Assembly: GCA_030323885.1 (NCBI GenBank)
Contig: CM059203.1
Span: 4,650,001 to 4,714,000 of the forward strand
DNA: 64,000 nt
From: Branchipolynoe longqiensis
Lineage: Eukaryota > Annelida > Polychaeta > Phyllodocida > Polynoidae
Direction of reading: 5' to 3'
Both the position numbers and the translations under genes were made by a program. Shown piece after piece: positions 8,618-18,556 of the stretch. The notes under the pieces are model-generated. The model was not told where the DNA came from and did no database searches. It saw only the letters and a list, made by a program, of their open reading frames with translations. Within the stretch, counting starts at the first letter, position 1. Every line of letters begins with the position of its first letter.

Positions 8618-9772
8618 GAAGAGTCGGGTAAAGGCGAGTCGGGTAAAGTCAAGTCGAGTAGTGTAAAGGCAAGTCGGGTATGGTCATGTTGGGTAAAGTC
8701 AAGTCGTGTAGGGTAAAGTAAAGTTAAGTCGGGTAGGGTAAAGTGAAGTCGGGTAAAGTGAAGTCGGGTAGGGTAAAGTGAAGTCGGGTAGGGTAAAGTG
8801 AAGTCGGGTAGGGTAAAGTGAAGTCGGGTAGGGTAAAGTGAAGTCAGGTAGGGTAAAGTGAAGTCAGGTAGGGTAAAATGAAGTCGGGTAAAGTGAAGTC
8901 GGGTAGGGTCAAGTCAAGTCAGGTATGGTAAAGTTGGGTAAAGACAAGTCATGTAGGGTAAAGTACAGTTAAGTCAGGTAGGGTAAAGTCAAGTAGGGCA
9001 GGGTAAAGTTGGGTATGGTAAAGTCGGGTAAAGTCAAGTCGGGTAAAGTCAAGTCGCGTATGGTCAAGTTAGGTAAAGTCAAGTCGTGTAGGGTAAAGTG
9101 AAGTTAAGTCAGGTAGGGTAAAGTCAAGTCAGGCAGGGTAAAGTTGGGTATGGTAAAGTCGGGTAAAGTCAAGTCACGTATGGTCAAGTTAGGTAAAGTC
9201 AAGTCATGTAGGGTAAAGTGAAGTTAAGTCAGGTAGGGTAAAGTCAAGTCAGGCAGGGTAAAGTTGGGTATGGTAAAGTCGGGTAAAGTCAAGTCGGGTA
9301 AAGTCAAGTCAGGTGAAGCCAGATCGGGTAAAGTCAGGTCGGGTCAAGTCAAGTAGGATAGGGTAAAGTCAAGTAGGGTAGGGTAACGTCAAGTAGGGTA
9401 GGGTAACATCAAGTAGGGTAGGGTAAAGTCAAGTAGGGTAGGGTAACGTCAAGTAGGGTAGGGTAACGTCAAGTAGGGTAGGGTAACATCAAGTAGGGTA
9501 GGGTAAAGTCAAGTAGGGTAGGGTAACGTCAAGTAGGGTAGGGTAACATCAAGTAGGGTAGGGTAAAGTCAAGTAGGGTAGGGTAACGTCAAGTAGGGTA
9601 GGGTAACATCAAGTAGGGTAGGGTAAAGTCAAGTAGGGTAGGGTAACATCAAGTAGGGTAGGGTAACTCAAGTAGGTAGGGTAAATCAAGTCGGAAAGCA
9701 GGTCAACAAGGTCAAGTCTGGTCGGGTCAAGTCAAGTCAGGTCAAGTCAAGTCGGGTAAAGTCAAATCGGAC
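8618..9772. repeat. GGGTAAAGTCAAGTC minisatellite, 20-bp units, G-rich
   Basis: The left part (8618-9340) has mixed units of AAGTCGGGTAGGGTAAAGTG with period about 20 and a higher-order duplication around 9060-9290. The right part (9343-9700) is a regular 20-bp array of GTCAAGTAGGGTAGGGTAAC, with AAC/AAA alternation at one position. TAGGGTAGGGTA resembles telomere-type repeats, and the paired GGG runs could support G-quadruplex structure. It lies in intron 2. Confidence 0.9.
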
Positions 9773-9799
9773 AAAGTCGGGCAAAGTAGCCGTTAGTTG

Positions 9800-10030
9800 G
9801 GCAAAGTCGCACAAAACGGCGTCGATAGCAAAAAAAAGGCATACAACAATTTTATAATGTTTGCCGATACACATAGTCCAAAACTTTAATTTGATTGAAA
9901 ATGAATAGAAATACAGAACAATTTGGCATAAACATGGATACATCCATGCAATATAATAATATAATGAATATATTTAAGACACAACTATCCATAATTAAGC
10001 ATTTTGAGCTTAGAAACATAAGTGCATGTG
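9800..10030 (+). mobile_element. Repeat R3, copy 1 (partial)
   Basis: AACGGCGTCGATAGCAAAAA, TTTGCCGATACACATAGTCC and AATATAATAATATAATGAAT occur in the same order at 11216 and 20868. It follows directly after the GGGTA minisatellite. Confidence 0.65.
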
Positions 10031-10284
10031 GGTACTAGTTATTGTACACTGTGTCAGGCTCATAGCAGTACACACCAGTACCAGTTAGAGGGTATTCCCC
10101 AATCTACAAATAACTGGAAAGGTTAGCTACTCTGACCACTTTTCGCGCCCCTGAATACAGCTTGACCTACTTCGCCACCCTGGTGATAGCTACCCTGGTG
10201 TTAGCTTTTAACACCATGCGAGGCAAACACCTGTTCATGCATATGGCCCCTGGTCAAGTGTCTGTTGTTTATCTTTGTACCACG

Positions 10285-10545
10285 CGTTCATCCTTGTCTG
10301 ATATTAGATGGGTGGGTGGGATGGCTGAGAAAAGGGGAAAAGCTTCAGGCTTGGGCGCACTGGTCGGTGTGAGCTACTCATGGCTCCACCATTGGCCAGT
10401 GCTCTCCCGATCTGCCAGGTGGCAGCATATTGGGAAGGTGGTGGTGTCTGTTGTAGTGTGTAGGTGGTGCCAGTGACGGGCCATAGAGATAAGGGTGAGC
10501 CGAATTACCCATGTTGCCACCGCAACATGCACAATGTACTTGTTA
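10285..10545. repeat. Interspersed repeat R1, second copy
   Basis: Shares GGGTGGGATGGCTGAGAAAA and GAGCCGAATTACCCATGTTG with positions 120-480. It overlaps an open frame of 104 codons beginning at 10162 that I do not accept as a gene. Confidence 0.5.
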
Positions 10546-10561
10546 TTATGATGTAACATAT

Positions 10562-10867
10562 ATATGTCCCAATAGATGCGCACTGAGAAAGTGCAGGCAC
10601 ATGGATGCGCATCTATTCAAAGTAAAAGATTTCATGGATTTGTTTTTGTCGTGCCTCTGAAATAAAGTGGGATTGTCTTATTTGATGTGCATTCAGTCTG
10701 AATATGATCGTACATTTTAATTTGTTTTTGTTGTGCCTCTGAAATAAAGTGGGATTGTCTTATTTTATGTGCATTCAGTCTCAATATGATTGTAAATTTG
10801 TGCGTGCTTTTAACCTTGAAATGGGGGGTGTGCTTCTATTGTGTAGCATGCTTCTATTGGGACATAT
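10562..10867. mobile_element. MITE with ATATGTCCCAATAGA inverted ends, containing an 82-bp tandem duplication
   Basis: Left end ATATGTCCCAATAGATGC; right end GCATGCTTCTATTGGGACAT. Inside, 10641-10722 is repeated at 10723-10804 (TGTTTTTGTCGTGCCTCTGA, AATAAAGTGGGATTGTCTTA). Confidence 0.65.
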
Positions 10868-11209
10868 AGAGTAGGTACACAATGGCACATGTTCCATTAG
10901 GTGTCTGTACCATTATCGCTCCTGTACGCTTATATGTCAATGCCACTACTTCTCTCTTAATTGAAAAAACCCTCCACCATTTCACTTTCCCTGAAACATA
11001 AGGTTTGGTAAGCATGATCTACTTCACTAATTATTTATTTATTTAAGCCAGCATTTATTTCAGTTATCACAAACTTAACAATCACCAGCTCATTTTCAAT
11101 TACACTATTTATCTTTATTGCTATTATGCTATTATTGCCCACTATTTTATTCCCCACGATTTTCAGGGGTGGGGGACAATGGCGAATGGCCATTTTCAAG
11201 ACTAATAGA

Positions 11210-11965
11210 CGAGATCGCCATGCCGACTGCGCATGCACTGAAAACGGCGTCGAGAGAAAAACAAAGCCGCTCTGCCATTGAGTTTGCCGATACACATTGG
11301 GCAAAACTCCAATTTTATTCAAAATTAATAAAAAATACATAACAATTTAGCACAAACATGGATGGGTGCAATATAATAATATAATGAATATGTTTAAGAC
11401 ATAACTCTCCATAATTAAGTATTTTGAGCTAAGAAACATACAATTTCAGTCACTTTACAGGCTGATGTTTACATCACCATTGATTAGCCATAAGTAATTC
11501 TTGTTCTAAATATTTAAATGTCAAATGTGTCAACAAAAACTTGTTCCAAAGAAATATATAACCAATGTCTGATTAACCCTACGCATTTCCTAGGCCAACA
11601 AATGCTATTAACCATATGATATAAATAAAAACATGAATAAAATAAGTAAAACTGACTCTGGCTATGGCTCTAACACTAGTCTGAGTGCGCAGATTGTTCT
11701 CAATCTAAATGCAGATGGTATAAGATGTGCTGATTAGATTGATGTAAATGCAATGCTGGATAAAGGATTAAGATCTTAATTTATTATATATATATTTCTA
11801 GTTGGTATTCTATGTTTCAAACAAGAGCTGAGATGTGCTGAAACTAGCACATTTAATAGCTGCACCCAGTGTCTTAGCATTAGCCATGTGCTTTAAGGGG
11901 GGTTTGTTTTTCTTCCATGCATCCCACAATGCACCGCGCGGCTGGAATGGTCATCTAGTCTATTA
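11210..11965 (+). mobile_element. Repeat R3, copy 2 (longest)
   Basis: Begins ACTGCGCATGCACTGAAAAC and shares long words with copy 3 at 20868, including CTGACTCTGGCTATGGCTCT, GTTTCAAACAAGAGCTGAGA and CATCCCACAATGCACCG. Compared with copy 3 it has about 165 extra bases near 11440-11600. Orientation is the same as the other two copies. No transposase frame. Confidence 0.7.
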
Positions 11966-12089
11966 CCCAAAATAGTTAAACTCAATGCTTTTCCAGGACT
12001 TGAATTGGCGGAAATGAAGTTCAACACTTGACAACACTTTCCAAGCCCCGTATGGACCCTGTTATTCTTATTAGTTCAGACAGCAGTGC

Positions 12090-12312
12090 AGTTATACCCC
12101 AGTCACACTACTGCTTGCGACCACTTTGCGACCACAAAAAGGGGTGTTTGCAAAGAGGGCGCAAAATGGTGGCAATAGTCGCAAAGTGGTCCTCAGTGTT
12201 CGCCGACCTTCTTGCGACCAAACTGGTCTCAATGAAGTTGCAGCTACTGCGACCAAAATCGTCGTCCAGAGGTCGGCGGCCATTGCTTTGGTCGCAAGGA
12301 GGCTATTGGGCT
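12090..12312 (+). mobile_element. Word-rich MITE (GCGACC type), left end CCCCAGTCACACTACTG
   Basis: The terminus CCCCAGTCACACTACTG resembles the ends of the elements at 27717 and 54909. The interior is built from repeats of GCGACCA and its complement TGGTCGC. The right end is lost where a SINE-2 fragment joins. A related copy lies at 34588. Confidence 0.5.
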
Positions 12313-12315
12313 ATT

Positions 12316-12392
12316 GGGCTATTTTCCATTCCAACCAGTGGTCCACAACTGGTTCATCTAAGGCTGTGGTATATGCTGTCCTGTCTTTGGTG
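12316..12392 (+). mobile_element. SINE-2 fragment
   Basis: CATTCCAACCAGTGGTCCAC to GTGGTATATGCTGTCCTGTC only; truncated on both sides. Confidence 0.65.
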
Positions 12393-12549
12393 GCAAAGCA
12401 TTTATTGGAATGGTCGTTAGCATTTATTTGTATGGAAGACTGTCTTATTTGTAGGATTTGAAGATTTTGTGAACATATAGTGAAGATTCTTCAAAATAAT
12501 AATCAATTAAATTAGCTGACCAACGCTCTTTAATCACAAATTATTCTAT

Positions 12550-12815
12550 AACAAAATATGCTCTTTAATTTCGCATTAATTTATTTCTCACTAATTCTTT
12601 TCAGACTTTTATTTCTTACTAATTTACTTCACCTTACTTTCACACTACTTCATTTCATGCTAATTTATTTCACACTACTTTATTTGACACTATTTTATCA
12701 TACACCACTTTGTTTAACACTATTTTATTGTATGTTATTTCATTGGACCCTATTTTAGCGAACACTATTTTAATGGACACTATTTGATTGGACACTATTT
12801 CATTAGACACTATCG
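12550..12815. repeat. Degenerate T-rich minisatellite (ACACTATTTTATT)
   Basis: About 13 imperfect units of roughly 19-20 bp such as GGACACTATTTGATTGGACA. AT-rich, in intron 2. Confidence 0.7.
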
Positions 12816-13055
12816 TCTGTGGGAAAGTGCATATAAAAGACCCCTTGCTGCTTATCGGAAAGTTTTGTTTGTTTATTGTTTTACATCCCAGCAACATCTA
12901 AGGTCATATCAAGACCGCTTATTGGAAAGAGTAGCCTATGTGGCGGCAGCCGGGTTCATCTAAAGAAATATGTCAGAATGACCATATGTTTGATGTCCAA
13001 TAGCCAATGATGAAAAATCTATGCGCGCTAGAGGCATCATTAAATAAAACAAGCT
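12815..13055 (+). mobile_element. SINE-2 interrupted by a truncated SINE-1
   Basis: The body GTGGGAAAGTGCATATAAAA to TCATTAAATAAAACAAGC is split at 12863-12916. The SINE ends only about 25 bp before the acceptor of exon 3, so its insertion narrowly spared the splice site. Confidence 0.75.
12863..12916 (-). mobile_element. 5'-truncated SINE-1 inserted in SINE-2, with 13-bp target duplication
   Basis: A 54-bp SINE-1 3' end (GTTTATTGTTTTACATCCCA) is flanked by GCTTATCGGAAAG at 12850-12862 and GCTTATTGGAAAG at 12917-12929. Truncation plus a 13-bp duplication is the signature of LINE-driven target-primed reverse transcription. Confidence 0.8.
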
Positions 13056-13080
13056 TTACATTTCACGGCTCTCATTGCAG

Positions 13081-13206
13081 ACTTGTGGGCTCCGCGGACA
13101 AACACGAGTAACCCTGAGCCAGTACATATACAACGATGGTATCAACAAATGGTGTCGCGGTTACGTTGATGTGAGGACATGCAGTGGCACATGTTCCAAC
13201 CAAGTG
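13081..13206 (+). CDS. Exon 3: first half of CTCK cystine-knot domain
   Basis: The acceptor CACGGCTCTCATTGCAG ends at 13080; donor GTG|GTAGGT. The 42 codons contain four cysteines and the diagnostic C-x-G-x-C of cystine knots: WCRGYVDVRTCSGTCSN. The first Cys is residue 2 of the exon (TCG) and a tyrosine-rich strand (SQYIYNDGINK) follows. The pattern C...C........CxGxC matches the start of VWF/mucin-type CTCK domains. The exon is phase 0 to phase 0 and so joins 22485 in frame. Only this frame is open throughout. Codon composition is more GC-rich than its AT-rich surroundings. Confidence 0.75.
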
Positions 13207-13289
13207 GTAGGTCTTCACTTTTGTCTTTTTCTCCTTGTATAACCTGGCACTACATGACAATACAAGAAAAGGCAATAAAATAGTGCATA

Positions 13290-14030
13290 TAATATCCAGT
13301 GAGTATTAGTATGCTGGTATGCAGGTAGTGCAATACCTCAGGGAGTTTGACGCCCCTGCCCTGCAGAGTTGTAAACCACTGCCTTGTGGTACAGGTTTTT
13401 GACAGAACCAAAGGCTAAGGGAGCAAACCCTGAACAGAAAACCATGTCACTGTGGCAGCATCAATGGCGGTTGATGTATGGAACTCCCAACATCTCCCGA
13501 CCAGCCACTGCAGGGACAAATAGTTTTGTGCCTGTCTTGACATGTTCTTGCCGTGTGAAACCTCTATTTGCTCCCTGAGAGAGTGCCGCTGGTAACTTGC
13601 AAAAGCCAGCAGCACTTCAACACTTTTGCAGGCAGCTTTCACGAAATGTACAACCGCACACAAAAATGGAGCGTGGCAGTCAAGTAATGAAAGCAGTCTT
13701 TGTTGCATCGCGACCGACAGCATGATGATGATGATGAGTATTAGGCTTTTTCTTCTTTTTTGTTGATGCTGTGTTTATACTGTCCATAGCATGTAAGCTC
13801 GAGTGCTCGGGCTTGTTTTCAATGCTGGCCAGCTGTAGAAGAGGTTTAATCTTATCACACAGTAGGACGTGATAAGATGTTTTTGTTTCTCACACAGTAG
13901 CAGGTACATATTATTTAGTATCAGGTATTCTGATAGGTATATTGTTTTTATTTTCCGATCACCCTTGTAGTGGGTATGAATAGTATATTAGTCTTTTGTT
14001 TTTTGTTTGTTTTATTACTACTTATGAACT
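13290..14030. other. No feature recognised with confidence (intron 3)
   Basis: Unique-looking sequence. 13384-13720 is moderately GC-rich and open on both strands for 64-102 codons, but I recognise no domain. A short (GAT)n run is at 13721-13735. Confidence 0.35.
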
Positions 14031-14065
14031 AGCCTACTCTACATCTATAGGCTTGTACATAATTG

Positions 14066-14300
14066 TAGCGGTTTGTTATCTACTGAGGGTGGTCCAGATT
14101 ACCTACCCACTTGGGGAAGCCCCGTTTGTAGGCCGTGACCTATCACATACCCTTCTTCGGTTTTTTCCCAGGGTGTTTTCAGGGTCCCCCTTTTTTTACA
14201 TATATATTGTTGTATGTTTTCACATCGGGAGTCTCTGTTTTTGATGGTTTGTGGTTGTTTGTTATCTACTGAGGGTGGTCTGGGTTTCTCCCTTGGCACA
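14066..14300. repeat. Partial direct duplication, 188 bp apart
   Basis: GTTTGTTATCTACTGAGGGT is followed by GGTC and CCC...AGCCCCGTTT at 14068-14130 and again at 14256-14310. Confidence 0.55.
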
Positions 14301-14562
14301 GCCCCGTTTTATTAAGAAAAAATCCTAAGATGAAGTGACTAACCGGTAGTAGGACAGGCAGGACCTGCTGACCAGGTTGTAGTTAGCCTACTTGCCTGCA
14401 TAGACAACTGAGCTCCATGCTGCTCCAACCGCACAGTAGACCATACCAGAATAACATAGAAGCAATAGTGGAACGATTACGTTTATATAATTAATACTCA
14501 CATAAACGGTTGCACATTTATACATACCCATAAACATTTTATTTTTCTGAGTTTATGTGATG

Positions 14563-14761
14563 TACAGTAAAACCTCTCTAAATCGACCGACTATCGGACC
14601 AACTTTAAATGGTCCACTTAGGGAGGTGGTCGGTTTAGGGAGTTATTTTTGTATGGTTACAAATGGTATTGTATAGGACATTGTTTGGGACCTAAATAAA
14701 GCGATCGATATAGGGGAGTGGTCGATCTGCGGAGGTGGTCGGTTGGAGAGGTTTTAATGTA
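14563..14761 (+). mobile_element. Tigger-like MITE-5, complete
   Basis: TA-CAGTAAAACCTCTCTAAATC at the left and GGTTGGAGAGGTTTTAATGT-A at the right are inverted ends flanked by TA, with subterminal inverted CGACC words. A partial copy is at 50254. Non-coding. Confidence 0.7.
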
Positions 14762-14774
14762 AATGCATTGCGCC

Positions 14775-15320
14775 TAAAATGCGACTCAAACCCACACCTC
14801 AGCCATTCCGAAACTAGCGTATAATCTATTAGGCTATCTAGGCTCCATGTAGATAAAAGATTCACCCGGTACTTGTAGTACACGGGTGAAGGACAACGTA
14901 GTGTAAATACGGGCGAAAATAGCTTTAGTATGGAACCTGAACTAGAAACTGTGGCTCCAGTATCAAATGGCTACTTATATCGGCACAGATTTGGTGAAAT
15001 GGGAGAGAATGCAAAAAGACAAGATGGTGGCCGCAGAACGCGTTCGATTTCACTTTTAAATCTTATTAAACTAAATATTATATTATATTTTTCAACTCAA
15101 AGGTAGCAAGCTATCAATACGATATATGTAAAGAATAAATGTTGCTTCTTAGATTGTGAAATTAGGCTCTCAATTTATTGACCGTTTTTTTCGACAGCTT
15201 TTACATAGGGTTGGTTTGCACCCCTACTGCAGCAATACGGGGTGAATCTTGTATCTAGGTTCCATGATGCAATCAACCTACGCACCCCTACCTGTCTATG
15301 TGAAATTTTACCTGGGAAGG
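14775..15320 (-). mobile_element. SINE-4 copy split by MITE-4
   Basis: GCGACTCAAACCCACACCTC and GGCTATCTAGGCTCCATG on the left, and GCACCCCTACCTGTCTATGT on the right, are the two halves of a diverged SINE-4 in minus orientation. MITE-4 copy 2 occupies 14862-15252 between them. Confidence 0.5.
14862..15252 (-). mobile_element. MITE-4, copy 2 (inverted relative to copy 1)
   Basis: Starts AAAAGATTCACCCGGTACTT with the near-palindromic GTACTTGTAGTAC core and ends ACGGGGTGAATCTTGTATCT. Compared with copy 1 it has an extra AT-rich segment of about 120 bp at 15015-15150. Confidence 0.7.
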
Positions 15321-15335
15321 TCAATTCATCTCACT

Positions 15336-15480
15336 ATATATATATATATAAATATATATATAGTGAGATATATGTGATGAGATATATAGTGAGTATAAAT
15401 ATATATATATAAATATATATATAGTGAGATATATGTGATGAGATATATAGTGAGTATAAATATATATATATATAAATATG
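15336..15480. repeat. AT-rich tandem repeat (TATATAGTGAGATATATG)
   Basis: Two and a half copies of a unit of about 65 bp made of TA dinucleotides and GAGATATATGTGATGAGATA. Confidence 0.8.
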
Positions 15481-15728
15481 TGAAGAGTTCAGGTTCAAAA
15501 CCACGTAAACACCAATCCAAAAATGGAGATAATATTATATCAACATTTGAATCAAACCCTCAAAAAGTTGGGTTTTTTATTCCGACTTTTTTTGTTCATT
15601 GCTCTATAAGCATTTGATCACATAAAAAGTGGAATTAGTGAGAATTACAATTATTTTCAGGTAAAACCTTTTATTTAAACTACAATTTTGGATTGGTGTT
15701 TACGTGGTTTTGCGCCTGATCTCTTCAT
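15481..15728 (+). mobile_element. MITE-6, copy 1
   Basis: Left end GAAGAGTTCAGGTTCAAAAC-CACGTAAACACCAATCC and right end GGATTGGTGTTTACGTGGTT are long inverted repeats of about 40 bp. A second copy is at 22157-22387. Confidence 0.75.
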
Positions 15729-15849
15729 ATATATATATAAATATATATACATATACATGTGTATATTCCAGTGCGCGAGTGACAGTATTCGTGGCACTGG
15801 TAGCAGTGGGGCGTGGTGGCACCACCTGTCCCGCTGTGAAGAGGGGGGT

Positions 15850-15957
15850 CACCCATAAAGTACCACACAAAATAAGGGTGGCCAAATAAGGAATCTTCCC
15901 TTACGCACCTTTATACTCACATAAGTTTTATACATCACATATATATATATATATATA
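15850..15957 (-). mobile_element. MITE-3-like fragment
   Basis: CTTTATACTCACATAAGTTT and TATACATCACATATAT are the complement of 3095-3185. A (TA)n run follows. Confidence 0.5.
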
Positions 15958-16266
15958 CCGGATGCGGTGAGCGAATCGGTAGAGCACAAGCTTCTTGTGT
16001 GGGAGATCAGGAGTTTGATTCCCGGTCGAGTCAAACCAATGACTTACAAAATCGATACTTGTCGCATCCTATCTTGGCACTCGGCATTAATAGGATATGG
16101 CAAGAACTAGTTAGTTCAGAGTCAGGATAATGTGAGTGAGAGGTATATCAGGTCATGGTGCTGGTGGCCTGGTCTCCCAGTGGGGAACCACTATAAAGCC
16201 ATCATGAATGCGCACTGTCAGAAGTCAGTACCCGTCCTCGTGTGACCTTAGATGTTGGCAGGACAT
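15958..16266 (+). mobile_element. SINE-1
   Basis: Head GATGCGGTGAGCGAATCGGT with a diverged B box GTTTGATTCCCGG, then the complete body to CTTAGATGTTGGCAGGA. Part of its body (16054-16103) recurs at 16911-16960 beyond the LINE. Confidence 0.75.
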
Positions 16267-16271
16267 ACATA

Positions 16272-16410
16272 CCAGCATAGAATAGTAGTCCGCCATGAAC
16301 CCGACTACCACACCGTGGCAGTCGCGACTGTGCTGAATCTTGTCGATAAGAGGTATTAACAGGTTGCAGCACACAAGCGGGAACAGTATGGGCGGTGGAC
16401 TGTTCCATCG
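16272..16410 (+). repeat. Left copy of a 139-bp direct repeat flanking a LINE fragment
   Basis: CCAGCATAGAATAGTAGTCC to GGGCGGTGGACTGTTCCATC is repeated at 16962-17099, offset 690 bp, with about 10 differences. Together with the shared SINE-1 piece it indicates a local duplication. Confidence 0.8.
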
Positions 16411-16820
16411 AAAAGCTTCAGAGACGTGCAACGAAATTAGTTGCAGTTATAAAGGACTTACCCTATGAACAACGGCTTAGAGAATTGAAACTTCCTACCC
16501 TTTCCTACAGAAGGAAAAGAAGTGACATAATTGAAGTATTTAAAATTATGAAAGGTTTTGATAAAATAGATATGAACCAATTTTTCACCTTGAATAAAAG
16601 AGAAGGCAGTCGGGGCCATACTCTCAAACTAGTAAAACCCAGAGCCATTTCAAAGTTAAGGCAACACAGTTTCTCAAACAGGATCATAAATATATGGAAC
16701 AGTCTCCCACAAAATGTTATTGATGCCGAGTCAATAAATTCATTCAAGAACAGATTAGAAAAAGCATGGGCTGATGATCCAGGGAAATTTGAAACCTTAT
16801 TCACCACATGCTACTAATTA
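16409..16820 (+). pseudogene. LINE reverse transcriptase C-terminus (CR1/Jockey-like), 5'-truncated
   Basis: An open frame encodes the region after the RT catalytic core: EKLQRRATKLVAVIKDLPYE, then YRRKRSDIIEVFKIMKG, SFSNRIINIWNSLPQNV and SFKNRLEKAW, ending in TAA near 16817. This order is the usual C-terminal part of CR1/Jockey-group LINEs. No catalytic residues are present, so it is a dead 3' fragment. Its 3' flank (GAGACAAATAAGTGTTCACA) recurs in reverse at 18196-18250. It lies between the two copies of a 139-bp direct repeat. The frame is intact for about 135 codons, suggesting a fairly recent insertion. Confidence 0.85.
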
Positions 16821-16910
16821 TTCCTTGTGTTGCATATTTACTTGCACTCAAGCAAAAATGAGAGACAAATAAGTGTTCACACTTCCTGTCTACCATTCGC
16901 TATTTATTTC

Positions 16911-17099
16911 GATACTTGTCGGATCCTATCTTGGCACTCAGCATTAATAGGATATGGCATTCCAGCATAGAGTAATAGTCCGTCATGAACCCCACTACCA
17001 CACAGTGGCAGTCGCGACTGTGCTGAATCTTGTCGATAAGAAGTATTAACAGGTGGCAGCACACTAGCGGGAACAGTATGGGCGGTGGACTTTTCCATC
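16911..17099 (+). repeat. Right copy of the duplicated SINE-1/139-bp segment
   Basis: GATACTTGTCGGATCCTATC to GGATATGGCA matches 16054-16103, then jumps directly to CCAGCATAGAGTAATAGTCC, the start of the 139-bp repeat. The right copy therefore carries an internal deletion of about 165 bp relative to the left. Confidence 0.75.
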
Positions 17100-17310
17100 A
17101 ATGGCTAGTGGCCGCACGCCTGTGTGAGGTTATGCGCGACCCGGCTGGGCAGTGACAGATCACCGCTATTCTGGCGTTGGCGGAGAAAACCTGGGTATGG
17201 CCTGGTGTTTTAAGCAACTTCAGCGTTACCTTGTTATTCCTCAGATGGAGTAGAAGGCTTTCCATCACAATATGAATGAGTTGGAAATAACCAGATTGGA
17301 TGGTTGGATT

Positions 17311-17650
17311 GGTTGTTTGTTGTTGTTTCACGTCCTAGCAACATCTAAGGTAATATCAGGACAGGTACTGAGTTGTGACAGTGCGCATGCATGGTGACTT
17401 TATAGTGCTGCCCTACTGAGAGAATGTGCTGCCAGCACCCATGACCTAGTATCCCATTCAGTCATATTATCCTGACACTGAGCCAACTAGTCCTTGCCCT
17501 ATCCTAATAATGCCGAGCGCCAGGCTAGGAAATGACAAGTATCAATTTTTAAGTCATTGGTTTGACTCGACCAGCGTTCGAACTCACGATCCCATGGTCT
17601 ACCAGAATGGGAGATAGACGCTCTAACTCATTGGGCCATCCCGTCTGGTT
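17311..17650 (-). mobile_element. SINE-1, full length
   Basis: Tail GTTGTTGTTTCACGTCCTAG to head complement GGGCCATCCCGTCTGGTT. Confidence 0.85.
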
Positions 17651-17654
17651 TGGA

Positions 17655-17985
17655 TAGCTGAATGAGTAGGGATATCTGCTTCGCCTGTGGGACATTTGAT
17701 CCCCGGTGAATTAAAGGAAAGGATAATACGGACGGCTAGCTGACGTCATTAGGTCAACAACGTTTCATATTCGAATCATTCCCCTCTAGCAGCTGAACCA
17801 GACAACACATATTGACACAGTGCCAGGCTTTTTAGCCTCCCACCACCCCACAATCAAGGCTAGACTGTAGGGTTAAGCACCTGTTGCCTCCAATAAGACT
17901 AAATACATTTCTGTTCACCAGTTCACTGTTACCATTTTATGATGGCTCTAAAATAAATGCCATTTTAAACATATGTCGGTCTTGT
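17655..17985. other. No feature recognised (intron 3)
   Basis: No repeat or coding signal identified apart from a short stretch near 17940 that resembles the flank of SINE-3 copies. Confidence 0.35.
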
Positions 17986-18195
17986 GTTGCTTAAAGTTGC
18001 ATCGTCCCATGACTTTTGAGTTTCTATCATTTTCTGAGATAGCTAACTTTTTAGATATTTGAAGTGCAAACAAGCAAAATTAGTTTGCCAAGCCATAGGT
18101 TTCGGCAGTAATAGGTTCCATTAAATTGCCTCAGTATTCTCTTCTATGTGGTGACAAATGTTTAAGAAGTGTGCCAGTATTTAAGTTAGATATAT

Positions 18196-18318
18196 AGCGA
18201 TATAGCGAATGGTAGACAGGAAGTGTGAACACTTATTTGTCTCTCTTTTTTTTGTGTACATTAGTTGTCCCAAGCAGGGGAAATCCAAGTCACAGATGAC
18301 TGGTCTTCCCACTCCACT
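18196..18318 (-). mobile_element. LINE 3' tail plus repeat R2
   Basis: GCGAATGGTAGACAGGAAGT is the complement of the 3' flank of the LINE at 16409. It is followed by CAGATGACTGGTCTTCCCAC, the complement of R2. Confidence 0.55.
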
Positions 18319-18556
18319 GCTGGTCGATAGAAAGCCAGAGCCTACACTTTTACCGACCCGGGGGATTTTTAACCTCCCACACCACATAGACATGGTATGA
18401 GAGCAACCGGCTTTTGATGACGCTGTAAGTTATACATAGCGGTGGAAATCCAAATTGGCAGAGCTGGGGGCATGGGGAATCGAACCGCTGACCCTCAGAT
18501 TAGGAGTCTGACCTAGAAAAAAGTCAGACACTCTAACCACTCCACCACAGAGAACG
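18319..18556 (-). mobile_element. SINE-3, 3' truncated
   Basis: GGTCGATAGAAAGCCAGAGC to the head complement CTCTAACCACTCCACCACAG. The last about 60 bp of the family consensus are missing. Confidence 0.75.

Noticed and set aside
8283..8652. Cys/Val-rich frames on the minus strand
   Set aside because: They arise from the ACAGACAC microsatellite and not from a cysteine-rich peptide gene.
13384..13723. Gene in either strand of 13384-13723
   Set aside because: Both strands are open but neither shows a recognisable domain or splice partners; left as unassigned.
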